A DNA stretch of 64,000 bases from Lewinellaceae bacterium (GTDB lineage Bacteria > Bacteroidota > Bacteroidia > Chitinophagales > Saprospiraceae), in contig JACJXX010000001.1 of assembly GCA_020636435.1 (NCBI GenBank), positions 3,737,001 through 3,801,000 on the forward strand, given 5' to 3'. Under the pieces are notes generated by a model. That model was not told where the DNA came from, did no database searches, and was given only the letters and a program-made list of their open reading frames with translations. A program made the position numbers and the translations under genes. This document shows, one piece after another, positions 1-8,847 of this stretch (position 1 is its first letter; every line of letters starts with the position of its first letter).

Positions 1-1
1 G

Positions 2-958
2 GACGGCCGCCTGAATGACCTGGGCCTGTTTGCCGAATCACGCTACTTCCTGACGGAAAAACTCACGCTAACGGCAGGCGCCCGGCTGGACCGGGTGGAG
101 GCAGAAGTGCTGAACCCTGCTCCCGATTTTTCCGAATTGTATCCGGGCCTGAAAAATGAAACGGAATGGAATGTCAGCGGCAACCTCTCGGCGGATTACC
201 GCCTGGACCAACACTGGAGCACGCAGTTGGCCCTGGGCCGGGGCACCCGCACCGCCAGCATGGAAGAGCGTTTCATCAACCACTTCACCCTGGGCGCCGA
301 TGCCTACGAGTACGTCGGCAACCCCTTCCTCCGCCCGGAGGCCAACCACCAGGTGGAATGGAGCCTGAGCCGGCAATCGGAGCGCTTCGGCTTAACGCTG
401 TCCGCTTTCTATTCCTACATTACGGACTACATCACCGCCGCCGTCGATTCCACGCTTGCCCGCAAGTACATGCCGATGGAACAGCCCCGGTTCTCCCGCC
501 GTTTTCAGAATATCGACGCGGCTACTCAAAAAGGATTCGAGCTGGAAACCAGGGTGCAGTTGATGAAAAACCTCCAACTGTACGCCACCGCCGCCTACAC
601 CCGCGCCCGCAACCTCGATTGGGACGAACCCCTGCCGGAGATTCCGCCCTTCAGCGCCACTGCCGGGCTGAAGTACGAGCACGACCGCTACTCCATCAAC
701 TTTAAAGGCCGCTTTGCCGCCGATCAGGAACGGATCGCCGCCTCGTTTGACGAAACCAGGACGCCCGGCTTCAGCGTCTTTGACCTGCAGGGGCATATTG
801 AGCCGATCAGGGGCCTCTCGGTTGGCGCTGCGGTGCTCAACCTCTTCGACCGCAACTACTACGAGCACCTGAACCGGGGGTATCGGAATATGCCGGAGCA
901 GGGGCTGATTTATGAGCCGGGGAGGAATGTGACGGTGTTTGTGAGGTATGAGTTCTGA
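2..958 (+). CDS. TonB-dependent outer-membrane receptor, C-terminal part
   Basis: The reading frame is open from the left edge, so the N-terminus (plug domain) lies outside the window. About 318 residues remain. They show alternating amphipathic beta strands rich in aromatic residues, short turns and long polar loops, and end in a C-terminal strand finishing VRYEF with a terminal aromatic residue, as outer-membrane barrels recognised by the BAM machinery do. The motifs 'NPFLRPEANHQVEWSL' and 'VLNLFDRNYYEHLNRG' are typical of TonB-dependent receptors. The protein would import a siderophore, cofactor or glycan using TonB energy; the substrate cannot be inferred from this part. No terminator is evident downstream, only repeat DNA. 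Confidence 0.9.
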   Translation, partial: DGRLNDLGLFAESRYFLTEKLTLTAGARLDRVEAEVLNPAPDFSELYPGLKNETEWNVSGNLSADYRLDQHWSTQLALGRGTRTASMEERFINHFTLGADAYEYVGNPFLRPEANHQVEWSLSRQSERFGLTLSAFYSYITDYITAAVDSTLARKYMPMEQPRFSRRFQNIDAATQKGFELETRVQLMKNLQLYATAAYTRARNLDWDEPLPEIPPFSATAGLKYEHDRYSINFKGRFAADQERIAASFDETRTPGFSVFDLQGHIEPIRGLSVGAAVLNLFDRNYYEHLNRGYRNMPEQGLIYEPGRNVTVFVRYEF

Positions 959-1054
959 GGGGGAATGGAACGCGAATGACGCGGATTAGGCGGATCAACA
1001 CAGATAAGGCTTTACGTTGGCCAATCCGCGAAAATCCGTCATATCCGCGTCATC

Positions 1055-1088
1055 CCTGCCTGCGATGTCGCGCATCGCGGCAGGCAGG
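1055..1088. repeat. CCTGCCTGC hairpin repeat (copy 1)
   Basis: CCTGCCTGC (1055-1063) pairs perfectly with GCAGGCAGG (1080-1088). The same nine-base arms recur at 27010-27045. It lies between two convergent genes, next to a stretch (961-1056) of imperfect 'GCGGATT/AATCCGCG' repeats that also occur near 47950-48020 and 59850-60020. Confidence 0.6.
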
Positions 1089-1116
1089 CGCGTTCTATAA
1101 ATCGCGAGGCAGGCAC

Positions 1117-2277
1117 CTACATCTTCTTAATCCTATCCAGCAATTCTTTCGTTGCCGAATAATCCTCGCCGTCCTTTTTAGCCAGCTCGATGGCGTGTTC
1201 GGCGGCCTTTTTGGCTTTTTTCTTGTTGCCCGTTTTGTAGTACAGCGCGGCCAGGGTATCGTTATTGTAATAGCCATCCTCCATTTCTACCGATTGCTCC
1301 GCCCATTTGACCGCCTTTTCCAGCATTTTGACATCTTCTACATTTTCGTAGAAGGCCCAGGCTATGTTATTCAGCTCCATGGAGCTTTCGCTGCCATACT
1401 TATCGTAGTAGCCGGCGGCCGTTTCGGCAAATTTGTCCATCTGCCCCAGCATCCGAAAGTAATTCATGCGGAAGTTGGCGGACATCATGGGGGCGTCTTC
1501 CGGGAAAGCTTTCTGAAACTGGGCGTCTGCCTTCGCGAGGGTTTCCTCCGGCGTGCCGGCGGGGTCCAGGGAGCTGATGATCATCCGCTGGAGCTTTGTC
1601 AGGACGTTGCGTTCTCCGTACAATTCTTCGAAAGCGGGGCGGTTTTCCAGCATGTAGTCGAACAGTTTGGAGTCGGCGCTTTCTGCCGTTTCAAAGATGA
1701 GTTGCCTGGTTTCTTCGTCGCTCCAGTCTTCCTTGCTTTCCAGGTAGGCCTGCACGATTTCCCCGGCATCCGGAGACATAGCATTCATGGCGGCCATGGC
1801 GTAGTTGTGGAGGAATTCCGGGCTGCGGTCTCCTTGAGCGTAGCGGGCGGCCAGGGAGGACAGCCGGCGCGAGGGGTCGAGGGCGATTTCGCCCAGGCTG
1901 ACAAACTGTTCGGCGCTCTGATAACCAACGCCACGGTGCACCAGTTCCCCGTCGCCATCGATGAACAAGAGCGTAGGATAAGCCTGCACTTCATATCTTT
2001 CCGCCAAATCCAGCCCTTCGCCGGCTTCCATGTCTATTTTGGCATTGATGAAGTTTTCGTTGTAAAACGCTCCGACGGAAGCTTCGGTGAATACGTCTTT
2101 AGACATCATCTTGCAGGGGCCGCACCAGGTGGTGTAGGCGTCCATGAAGATGAGTTTGTTCTCTGCTGAAGCTTTGGCCAGGATGCCTTCCCAGTTTTCT
2201 TTGGAAAACTCGATGCCTTCCTGAGCGAACAGGCTGCCGGAAAAAACCACAGCGGCCATCAATAAAAAGAATCTCAT
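1117..2277 (-). CDS. secreted thioredoxin-fold protein with C-terminal helical repeats
   Basis: 386 residues. A signal peptide (about residues 1-19, ending LFAQ) precedes a thioredoxin fold with the redox motif WCGPCK (Cys52, Cys55) and the cis-Pro segment 'AYPTLLFIDGDGE'. The remaining roughly 230 residues are alpha-helical with TPR-like spacing near the C-terminus. It is probably a periplasmic thiol-disulfide oxidoreductase or reductase; partners are unknown. The next gene (2632-3798) is a full-length paralogue with the same order, signal peptide position and CxxC position, so the pair arose by duplication. The ATG start is supported by the signal peptide. Confidence 0.85.
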   Translation of the reverse strand: MRFFLLMAAVVFSGSLFAQEGIEFSKENWEGILAKASAENKLIFMDAYTTWCGPCKMMSKDVFTEASVGAFYNENFINAKIDMEAGEGLDLAERYEVQAYPTLLFIDGDGELVHRGVGYQSAEQFVSLGEIALDPSRRLSSLAARYAQGDRSPEFLHNYAMAAMNAMSPDAGEIVQAYLESKEDWSDEETRQLIFETAESADSKLFDYMLENRPAFEELYGERNVLTKLQRMIISSLDPAGTPEETLAKADAQFQKAFPEDAPMMSANFRMNYFRMLGQMDKFAETAAGYYDKYGSESSMELNNIAWAFYENVEDVKMLEKAVKWAEQSVEMEDGYYNNDTLAALYYKTGNKKKAKKAAEHAIELAKKDGEDYSATKELLDRIKKM

Positions 2278-2356
2278 ACAGTAGTTTTTTAAGGTAAATG
2301 ATGATAGCTAATACGGCGGGAGGGCGGTAAAAATTGCATATCGGCATAGAAATAAG

Positions 2357-2515
2357 GCACGAGGAAAGAATAAAGTGTTCAATTATGGGGCAGTAATTTT
2401 TGTGCCAGGCAAGGCGCGAAGAATGAGGATAGCCAAAGCTACCTGAGTGATGAGCAACGCCGCATGGCGCAAAAAGGACAAGCCAGAATGGACAGTTTAT
2501 TCTTTCGTCGTGCCT
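2357..2515. repeat. MITE-like element, copy A
   Basis: The ends GGCACGAGGAAAGAATAAA (2357-2375) and TTTATTCTTTCGTCGTGCC (2497-2515) are inverted with 18 of 19 matches. The interior carries GCCAGGCAAGGC followed by a CGCATGGCG segment, both shared with the element at 52272-52440. No ORF of significance lies inside. It looks like a non-autonomous transposable element between the two thioredoxin genes. Confidence 0.55.
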
Positions 2516-2631
2516 AAAGGGCTGTCTGTTGTTTGTTGATGGTTGCCGGTTGATGGTTCGGCAACTCAGCTGCCCCGGCAACGAACAACAAACAACAGTT
2601 AACAGTCAACAAACACCCCCCTTTTTCCCGA

Positions 2632-3798
2632 TCACAACCCACTCTGCTGGATGAAGCGCTCTACCATCATCACGGACGCGGGCCCTTCGCTGCGCGCCAG
2701 TTCCAGCGACTTGTCGGCCGCTCTGCGGGATTCCTCCTGTTTGCCATTCATGTACAGGATTTGGGCATAGTTCAGGTAAAACTGGTACTGCTGCCCCTTT
2801 TCGGCGGCCTCCTGCGCCAGCTCTTCGGCCAGTTTCATGGCGCCGTTGTCCTTGCTGAATTGTTCGGCGATCTCGCCGGAAAGCTTGCTCAACTCGTCGG
2901 GGTTGCCGGCCGCCACTTTTTTGGCGTACTTCTTGCACGCTTTGGAAAAATTTTTGACATCGCCGGCATGGCGGTAGAAATCCATTTGAGAAGACAACTC
3001 GAAGGCTTCCGCCCGCGCCGGGTAGTGCCGCTTCATTTTGTCCACTGCTTCGTCGAGCAAATCTTCCATTCCAAACTCAATGGCCTTGCGGGCGGTGGCC
3101 TGGCAAGCGCTGTAAATCTGCTCCCGGACGGCCTCTTCCCCAACGAGCGCTTCGATCTCGCTGCGTTTGTCCATCATCATGGAGAAAATCTTTGAATCGG
3201 CCTCGATGGCCGCTTCCATGATGAAGCGCAGGTTGAACTCCGTGCTGAGGTCCTTCTGGTTGTCGATGTAATCGTTGGCGACCCGCAGGCTGGGTTTGCC
3301 GGCTTTGTTCAGCGCTCTGACGTATTTGTAGACCAGTTCCGGGTCGCGGTTGCCTTTTTCGTATTCCGCCTCGTATTCGGCGCTGTTGTCGGACAGGCCA
3401 AGCACTTTTTCGCCGAGCTGCAGGAAGCCTTCGACATTCTGAGCGCCGCGCACCTTATCCACCACTTCGCCGTCGCCGTTGATAAAAAAGAGGGTGGGGA
3501 AAGCCGACACCGGGTAGGTTTTGCGAAAAGTCAGCCCTTCTCCGGCTTCCATATCCAGTTTCATGTTGATAAAATGGCGGTTGAAGAATTCGCCGACTTT
3601 GTCATTGGGGAAGACTTCCCGCGCCATGCGCTTGCAGGGCCCGCACCAGGTAGCATAGGCATCGATGAAGATGATTTTTTCCTGTTGCTTCGCTTCCTGC
3701 AGGGCTTCTTCCCAGCTTCCGTGGAAAAATTCGATGCCCTGGCCAAAGCCCGGGCTTATAAACAGCACCATGAGTGCAATGAGTATCCGCAGTTTCAT
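2632..3798 (-). CDS. secreted thioredoxin-fold protein, paralogue of the preceding one
   Basis: 388 residues. Signal peptide (about residues 1-20, ending GFGQ), then a thioredoxin domain with WCGPCK (Cys52, Cys55) and the strand 'AFPTLFFINGDGEVVDK', then a long helical C-terminal region with a TPR-like 'YQFYLNYAQILYMNGKQEES' unit. It shares its architecture and many residues with the product of 1117-2277. It is expected to be a periplasmic redox protein. A consensus -7 box (CAAAGATA on the plus strand, 3847-3854) lies about 50 bases upstream of the ATG, so this gene probably has its own promoter. Confidence 0.85.
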   Translation of the reverse strand: MKLRILIALMVLFISPGFGQGIEFFHGSWEEALQEAKQQEKIIFIDAYATWCGPCKRMAREVFPNDKVGEFFNRHFINMKLDMEAGEGLTFRKTYPVSAFPTLFFINGDGEVVDKVRGAQNVEGFLQLGEKVLGLSDNSAEYEAEYEKGNRDPELVYKYVRALNKAGKPSLRVANDYIDNQKDLSTEFNLRFIMEAAIEADSKIFSMMMDKRSEIEALVGEEAVREQIYSACQATARKAIEFGMEDLLDEAVDKMKRHYPARAEAFELSSQMDFYRHAGDVKNFSKACKKYAKKVAAGNPDELSKLSGEIAEQFSKDNGAMKLAEELAQEAAEKGQQYQFYLNYAQILYMNGKQEESRRAADKSLELARSEGPASVMMVERFIQQSGL

Positions 3799-3846
3799 AA
3801 CAACTTGTTAGTGGTAAAAAAATAATTCGCTTTTCCGGTTCGACGA

Positions 3847-3854
3847 CAAAGATA
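3847..3854 (-). promoter_or_regulatory. Bacteroidota -7 box for the thioredoxin gene
   Basis: Read on the minus strand this is TATCTTTG, a perfect TAnnTTTG match, placed 49 bases before the start codon at 3798. No clear -33 TTG was found at the usual distance. Confidence 0.5.
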
Positions 3855-3895
3855 CAAGATTGGAATGGCTCTGCGCAACCCCGCAGGCACTTTGA

Positions 3896-4450
3896 TTATT
3901 CATCATTCTGTTGCTGCCTGAATTCCTCCACCAGGTCATTCGCCGATTTTCCGCTCCTGGCCGCTTCCAGCAGGATCCGGGCGTCATTGGCAAGCGGATG
4001 TTTGGGGTACCGCGCCAGAAAGGCTTCGTATTGCTGCCGGGCGCGGGCAGTGTCCTGCAGGTTTTCGTCGAGGGTGAGGGCCTGCAGGAATAATGCATCC
4101 GGAGCTCGTTGGTAATTGTCGTAGCCCGCCGCGATGCTGCCCCACAATGCTGCCGATTTTTCAAAGTCCCCTATTCCCCGGGAGGCGCTGGCGGCCTGAA
4201 ACAGGAATTTGGGGGTCAGGGTATCCTGCGGAAAACGCCGGGCGTATTCTTCGGCCCTGTCCGTCAGCGTGCGAACAGTTGCCGAGTCGACCCTCGGTTG
4301 ATCCTTCTGTTCCTGCAGCGTTCCCTCCAGCGCGAGTAACAATTCCGTGAGCTTATCCTGGCTGAGGGGTTCTTCGGCTGCCGGCTCCGAACCACAGGAA
4401 GTTAGCAGGAGGCCGGACGCCAGAATAAGAAAGAATATCAAATTTTTCAT
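3896..4450 (-). CDS. small lipoprotein with TPR-like repeats
   Basis: 184 residues. A lipoprotein signal with lipobox 'LLLTSCGS' places the acylated cysteine near residue 19. The rest is helical: segments such as 'AEEYARRFPQDTLTPKFLFQAASASRGIGDFEKSAALW' and 'QQYEAFLARYPKHPLANDAR' are degenerate TPRs like those of YbgF/BamD-type periplasmic proteins. It probably acts as a membrane-anchored scaffold in the periplasm. The specific role is unknown. It lies 98 bases from the thioredoxin gene and could be expressed separately. Confidence 0.7.
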   Translation of the reverse strand: MKNLIFFLILASGLLLTSCGSEPAAEEPLSQDKLTELLLALEGTLQEQKDQPRVDSATVRTLTDRAEEYARRFPQDTLTPKFLFQAASASRGIGDFEKSAALWGSIAAGYDNYQRAPDALFLQALTLDENLQDTARARQQYEAFLARYPKHPLANDARILLEAARSGKSANDLVEEFRQQQNDE

Positions 4451-4507
4451 AATCTGATTTTGTTTGTTTTAGTAGGCAAAAACTAAAAAGGAGCAAGGCC
4501 AGCCCTT

Positions 4508-5524
4508 CTACAAGAACATCTGCATTGATTTTAAGACCTCTTTAAAAACCGGCTCCTCCGGAATAACCAGCAGTTCTATCCCCAGTTCTTTAGCCAGTTG
4601 AGCCAGTGCCTGGCTGCCCATCACCGAACTGGCGCCAATCTGCTGGGGGATGTAACCCAGTTTGTGAATCTGTTTGAAAAAGGAGGCTTCCAGCTTTTCC
4701 ATTCCATCTTCCGGGCCTAACATTTCAGTGCCCAGTATCATGCCGCTGGGATAGCTGACCCAAAGGGAAATTTTCGGGACGATGGGCAACCCCTTTTCTC
4801 CCTTCACCTGGCTTCGCATATATTGATGCATGAAAAGCAGGGCCCCAGGCTTCTGCTTCAGCTCTTTTTTTGCCTTTTTGACCAGGGCGGGCGTAGGCTT
4901 TATGCTGGGAAAAGGAGAAACCGTGTAAGCCTTGAATTTTTCATACTGATCCTCCCATTCCAGTTGGCCATCCTTTTGTTTTGAGGCTCTCAACAGCATT
5001 TTGCCTTCATTTCCATAGAGCAGGCCCTCATCCTCTTTGAATCGAACAGCCACCTCACAGGCCTGGCGCAGGGTGTGGGTCAACCGGCGCGCCTGATTAG
5101 CATCAAGCGGCCAGCCCGGCGTCCCCGGCCGGTGGAAACGAGCCAGCACCCATTGATTGCGCCCCCGGAATTTGAGCCCCAGCGCTTTGACCTGCTTCAG
5201 GTCCTGCTCGGCAAGATCGGCGCGGTCCACAAATTCCACCTTGAGCATGACCTGGTTCATGCCAAGGGCCACCTGATCTTCAAAAGGCAAATCGTCCGGT
5301 TGGTTCAACAAAATCAGATAGGATTTAAACCCTTCATCGCCAGGATAGACTCCCAAAGCAAATACTTCCCCGGCATTGCCCATGACGCAGCAGTAGCCGA
5401 TCTCGCCGCTCTCGGGATCCTGCACGCCAAAAATGTCGCTGTCGTGCATCCACTCCCAGGGCGCCAGGTCCCGGTAGGCAATGGCGGCTTCGTAAAATTC
5501 TTTCCAGGTTTTTTGATCTTTCAT
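4508..5524 (-). CDS. DUF7309/DUF6930-like conserved protein
   Basis: I take the ATG at 5524 (reading MKDQKTWKEF); an in-frame extension to 5584 exists but adds residues unlike the family. The protein has 338 residues. The N-terminal part has 'LAPWEWMHDSDIFGVQDPESGEIGYCCVMG', which resembles DUF7309. The middle, 'ALGLKFRGRNQWVLARFHRPGTPGWPLDANQARRLTHTL', resembles DUF6930. The function is unknown. It has no signal peptide or membrane segment, so it is cytoplasmic. The assignment to these families is from memory of their motifs. Confidence 0.65.
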   Translation of the reverse strand: MKDQKTWKEFYEAAIAYRDLAPWEWMHDSDIFGVQDPESGEIGYCCVMGNAGEVFALGVYPGDEGFKSYLILLNQPDDLPFEDQVALGMNQVMLKVEFVDRADLAEQDLKQVKALGLKFRGRNQWVLARFHRPGTPGWPLDANQARRLTHTLRQACEVAVRFKEDEGLLYGNEGKMLLRASKQKDGQLEWEDQYEKFKAYTVSPFPSIKPTPALVKKAKKELKQKPGALLFMHQYMRSQVKGEKGLPIVPKISLWVSYPSGMILGTEMLGPEDGMEKLEASFFKQIHKLGYIPQQIGASSVMGSQALAQLAKELGIELLVIPEEPVFKEVLKSMQMFL

Positions 5525-5634
5525 GGCATTTGCGTTTGAGAATGAAGTTATTGTGTGAGCGCCTCTATAGTAAGGTAAAAACAAGAATCAAAAAGTCAAG
5601 AAACGGGAAGAAAAAATTTTCCTGCAAATAGGCA

Positions 5635-6471
5635 TCACCCCAGTAATTCCAGCAACCCCATCACAATCTTGCGCATTTTCGGTTCCACCCCCTGAGCTAC
5701 GGCGATCACATCTTCATGCGTTGTTTCCCGAATCTCTTCCAGCGGATAGCATTTGTTCGTGGCGACTGACATCGCCATCACGTCGAGGCCCATGTGCCGG
5801 GCGACGAGCACTTCCGGCACCGTCGACATCCCCACCAGGTCGGCGCCGATGATGTGGAAAAAGTTGTACTCGGCCGGCGTTTCCAGGTTGGGGCCCTGTA
5901 GGGCCAGGTAGACGCCTTCGTGGGCGCGGATGCCGTGCTTCCGGGCAATTTCCAGCCCTTTGGCGTTTAGCCGGCGGTCGTAAGTATGCAGCATATCGGG
6001 GAAGCGGGGGCCGAGGCGTTCGTCATTGGGGCCGCGCAGGGGGTTGTCGGGCTGCATATTGATGTGGTCTTTGAGGAAGACGATATCGCCCGCCTGGATG
6101 TGCTGGTTGGCGCTGCCGGCTGCATTGGAAACGATGAGCAGCCCGATGCCCAGGAACTTCATCACCCGCACCGGGAAGGTGATCTGTTTGGCGGTATAGC
6201 CTTCGTAGTAGTGGAAGCGCCCGGCCATGGCCACCACCGGCCGGCCGGCCAGCATGCCAAAGACGAGCTTGCCCTTGTGCCCCTTTACCGTAGAGGTGGG
6301 AAAATGGGGGATATCGCCGTAGGGGATTTCCGCTGCTGCCTCGATCTCGTCGGCCAGGCCGCTCAGGCCGGTGCCGAGCACGATGCCATAACGGGGTTGG
6401 AAATCCGTTTGGGTGCGGATGTATTGCAGGGCTTCCTGGATTTGGTCGTAAAGTAGGGCTTGTTGTTCCAT
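5635..6471 (-). CDS. purine nucleoside phosphorylase
   Basis: 278 residues, the usual length for trimeric PNP. It cleaves inosine, guanosine or their deoxy forms with phosphate, giving the base and (deoxy)ribose-1-phosphate. Diagnostic segments are the phosphate-binding 'GIVLGTGLSGLADEI', 'VSNAAGSANQHIQAGDIVFLKDHIN', the purine-site 'YLALQGPNLETPAEYNFF', and 'MSTVPEVLVARHMGLDVMAMSVATN'. It is cytoplasmic and belongs to purine salvage. It lies 76 bases downstream of mqnC on the same strand, so co-transcription is possible; MqnC's pathway also releases a purine moiety, but a functional link is only inference. Confidence 0.93.
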   Translation of the reverse strand: MEQQALLYDQIQEALQYIRTQTDFQPRYGIVLGTGLSGLADEIEAAAEIPYGDIPHFPTSTVKGHKGKLVFGMLAGRPVVAMAGRFHYYEGYTAKQITFPVRVMKFLGIGLLIVSNAAGSANQHIQAGDIVFLKDHINMQPDNPLRGPNDERLGPRFPDMLHTYDRRLNAKGLEIARKHGIRAHEGVYLALQGPNLETPAEYNFFHIIGADLVGMSTVPEVLVARHMGLDVMAMSVATNKCYPLEEIRETTHEDVIAVAQGVEPKMRKIVMGLLELLG

Positions 6472-6547
6472 GCCGCGAAAATACGGACTCAGGCAGAAAT
6501 GGGAGAAGTTTCAGGCAGGGTTTGCTTAAAATAGTTTGTAGGCTCCC

Positions 6548-7690
6548 TCAATCCACAACCATACGCTCCCGGTCCAGCTCCTGCTGCACCATATCCTCTG
6601 GCAGTGCCCGGTATTCATACTCCTGGTTGCGCAGCTGCGGGGTGAAACCCGCCTCCCGGATGGCGTCCTGTATGCCCTGGGCGGTAAAGCGGAAGCGGGC
6701 GCCGGCGGCGGATACGACGTTTTCTTCGATCATGATAGAGCCGAAGTCGTTGGCGCCGGCGTGCAGGCAGAGCTGGGCTACCGGCTTGCCTACCGTCAGC
6801 CAGGAGGCCTGTATGTTGGTGATATTGGGCAGCATGATGCGGCTCATGGCGATCATGCGCACGTACTCGTCGCCGGTGCAGGTGTTGCGGGCCCGCTTGA
6901 TGCGTTTGAGGATGGTGTCTTCATCCTGGAAGGGCCAGGGGATGAATGCGATAAAGCCCTTGGCGCCTTCCGGTTTTTGAGCCTGCACTTCGCGGATGCG
7001 CACCAGATGGTCCATGCGTTCGTAGTTGGTTTCGATATGGCCGAACATCATGGTAGCGGAAGTGGTCAGGCCTACTTTGTGGGCGGCATGCATGATGTCG
7101 AGCCACTCCTGGCCGCCGCATTTGCCCTTGGAGATCAGGCGGCGCACCCGGTCGCTGAGGATTTCGGCGCCGGCGCCGGGCAGGGAATCCAGGCCGGCGT
7201 CTTTCAAAGTTTGCAACACCTCTATATGAGTAGACTTTTCCAGTTTGGTAATGTGGGCTACTTCGGGTGGGCCGAGGGCGTGCAGCTTGAGCGTGGGATA
7301 GAGGGACTTAAGCTTGCGGAACAAGTTGGCGTAAAATTCCAGCCCCAGTTCCGGGTGATGGCCCCCTTGCAGCAGCAGTTGTTCGCCTCCATAGCGGAAG
7401 AGCTCGTCGATCTTTTGCTTATACTGTTCTATAGTGGTAATGTAGGACTCTTCGTGGCCGGGTCGACGGTAGAAATTGCAGAATTTACAATTGGCGATGC
7501 AGACGTTGGTCGTGTTGGAGTTGCGGTCGATGATCCAGGTGACGGCCTTATTGGGCACGTGGCGCTGCCGCAGCTTGTTACCTACGTACATCAATTCGGG
7601 CGTAGAAGCCTGTTCAAAAAGAAAGACGCCTTCTTCTGTGCTCAGAAATTCCAGGTTTAAGGCCCGGTGTAGTAATTCATCAACCTTCAT
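6548..7690 (-). CDS. mqnC: cyclic dehypoxanthinyl futalosine synthase (radical SAM)
   Basis: 380 residues. It is a radical SAM enzyme of the futalosine route to menaquinone, converting dehypoxanthine futalosine to its cyclic form. The cluster motif CIANCKFC (CxxxCxxC) follows 'NTTNV'. 'GGHHPELGLEFYANLF', 'HALGPPEVAHI', 'LDSLPGAGAEIL' and the MqnC-type 'GFIAFIPWPFQ' are all present; this last motif argues for MqnC rather than MqnE. The ATG at 7690 is supported by a -7 box 36 bases upstream. Other mqn genes are not in this window. Confidence 0.92.
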   Translation of the reverse strand: MKVDELLHRALNLEFLSTEEGVFLFEQASTPELMYVGNKLRQRHVPNKAVTWIIDRNSNTTNVCIANCKFCNFYRRPGHEESYITTIEQYKQKIDELFRYGGEQLLLQGGHHPELGLEFYANLFRKLKSLYPTLKLHALGPPEVAHITKLEKSTHIEVLQTLKDAGLDSLPGAGAEILSDRVRRLISKGKCGGQEWLDIMHAAHKVGLTTSATMMFGHIETNYERMDHLVRIREVQAQKPEGAKGFIAFIPWPFQDEDTILKRIKRARNTCTGDEYVRMIAMSRIMLPNITNIQASWLTVGKPVAQLCLHAGANDFGSIMIEENVVSAAGARFRFTAQGIQDAIREAGFTPQLRNQEYEYRALPEDMVQQELDRERMVVD

Positions 7691-7725
7691 ATCTATAATT
7701 TTAGCTACTATTTTCAGATAAGAAA

Positions 7726-7733
7726 CAAAGATA
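7726..7733 (-). promoter_or_regulatory. -7 box for mqnC
   Basis: TATCTTTG on the minus strand, a perfect TAnnTTTG match 36 bases before the mqnC ATG. Confidence 0.5.
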
Positions 7734-7834
7734 GGAAAGACAGGTTTGTAAAAATTCGAAAATTACTGAAAGTTTGAAAATTATTTCCACTATATTCTAT
7801 GGAACCGTGAAACCAGAAATATCCCGTAGTAGGT

Positions 7835-8689
7835 TCATCCTTTTATCCATTGCCGGATGAGGCGCTTGCCCGGCAGCACAATTTCCATCCAATAGGCTCC
7901 GCTGGGTAATCCCTTAACGTCGAGCATATATTTATCCTTATTAGGTTTCGCCTTCAGGACAAGCTCGCCTTTTGGGTTGAAAACGTTAATGGCCCGTATA
8001 AATCCTCCGTTTTCCGTTTTCACCCAGGCTGCCTCGCTGGCCGGGTTGGGGAAAATGTGTACCTCTCTTTTTTGCAAAGGCTCCTGGCTGGAAACAACGT
8101 TTTCGTATACGATATTGTCGACTACGATTTCGGCGTAGCCGTCATAGCCACCGTTGAAGGGCGGGGTGCCATAGTCGGGATTGTATATCCCTCTGGGCTG
8201 GATGCGGAGGACTAATTGATCCATCATTTCTGGCAACTCCACCTCAATCTGTATCGTTTCCATTTCTCCGGTGATGGTTTCATCAATCCAATGCGTGAAG
8301 AGAAAGCCTCCGCTTCCCCTAATCTCAACCTTAGCTTTGCCCGGCGGCACGATGCTATCGTAGCGCACCTCCATGCTCAGTCGAAAATGCTGGGAAGAAG
8401 GGCTGAAAAGCGCATCCATCGGCCAGGAAGCCCCCCCGACTGCTGCCGGAGTTGGCAGGTTGTTTTTTACCTTCATGGCATATTCCCCTCTGTTGGGATT
8501 GCTCACCTTTTCTACCGGATAATGCTGATCTCCCAAAAGAGGAGGAGGGCTCCACGATTGGGGATACTCCTGATCGTAGGAAGGAGGGTCGTCAGGTACC
8601 CACTGCTCAAAATCAGCATTGGGAATTTGAGCCAATAGGCAGCATGGAAGGAGTAGAAAGGCCAGGAGGCTTGTTTTTATTTTTTTCAT
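7835..8689 (-). CDS. T9SS type A sorting domain-containing secreted protein
   Basis: The ATG at 8689 starts a good signal peptide (MKKIKTSLLAFLLLPCCLLAQ); the open frame extends to 8761 but that part is not signal-like. The mature protein opens with 'IPNADFEQWVPDDPPSYDQEYPQSW', like carbohydrate-binding/PCMD-type beta-sandwich proteins, and has 'PFNGGYDGYAEIVVDNIVYE'. The last 70 residues, from 'IFPNPASEAAWVKT' to 'YWMEIVLPGKRLIRQWIKG', form a type A C-terminal domain that directs export across the outer membrane by T9SS. The natural ligand is unknown. Confidence 0.8.
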   Translation of the reverse strand: MKKIKTSLLAFLLLPCCLLAQIPNADFEQWVPDDPPSYDQEYPQSWSPPPLLGDQHYPVEKVSNPNRGEYAMKVKNNLPTPAAVGGASWPMDALFSPSSQHFRLSMEVRYDSIVPPGKAKVEIRGSGGFLFTHWIDETITGEMETIQIEVELPEMMDQLVLRIQPRGIYNPDYGTPPFNGGYDGYAEIVVDNIVYENVVSSQEPLQKREVHIFPNPASEAAWVKTENGGFIRAINVFNPKGELVLKAKPNKDKYMLDVKGLPSGAYWMEIVLPGKRLIRQWIKG

Positions 8690-8794
8690 GAAGTGTGTTT
8701 TTTCGGGCCGCCCCATGGAATAATTGCAAATTCCACAAGGCAGGCAAAAAATTTTTGGCACTGGATACGATAAACTAAAATGCTAATCCTTTTT

Positions 8795-8841
8795 AACCTG
8801 CCGGGTTAATCATACTGGAACTATACTGAAACCCGGCAAGT
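8795..8841. repeat. AACCTGCCGGGTT inverted repeat (copy 1)
   Basis: AACCTGCCGGGTT (8795-8807) faces AACCCGGCAAGTT (8829-8841). It is related to the copies at 49196-49262 and 56774-56911 and lies between two T9SS cargo genes, where it could act as a transcript-end hairpin. Confidence 0.5.
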
Positions 8842-8847
8842 TGGGCC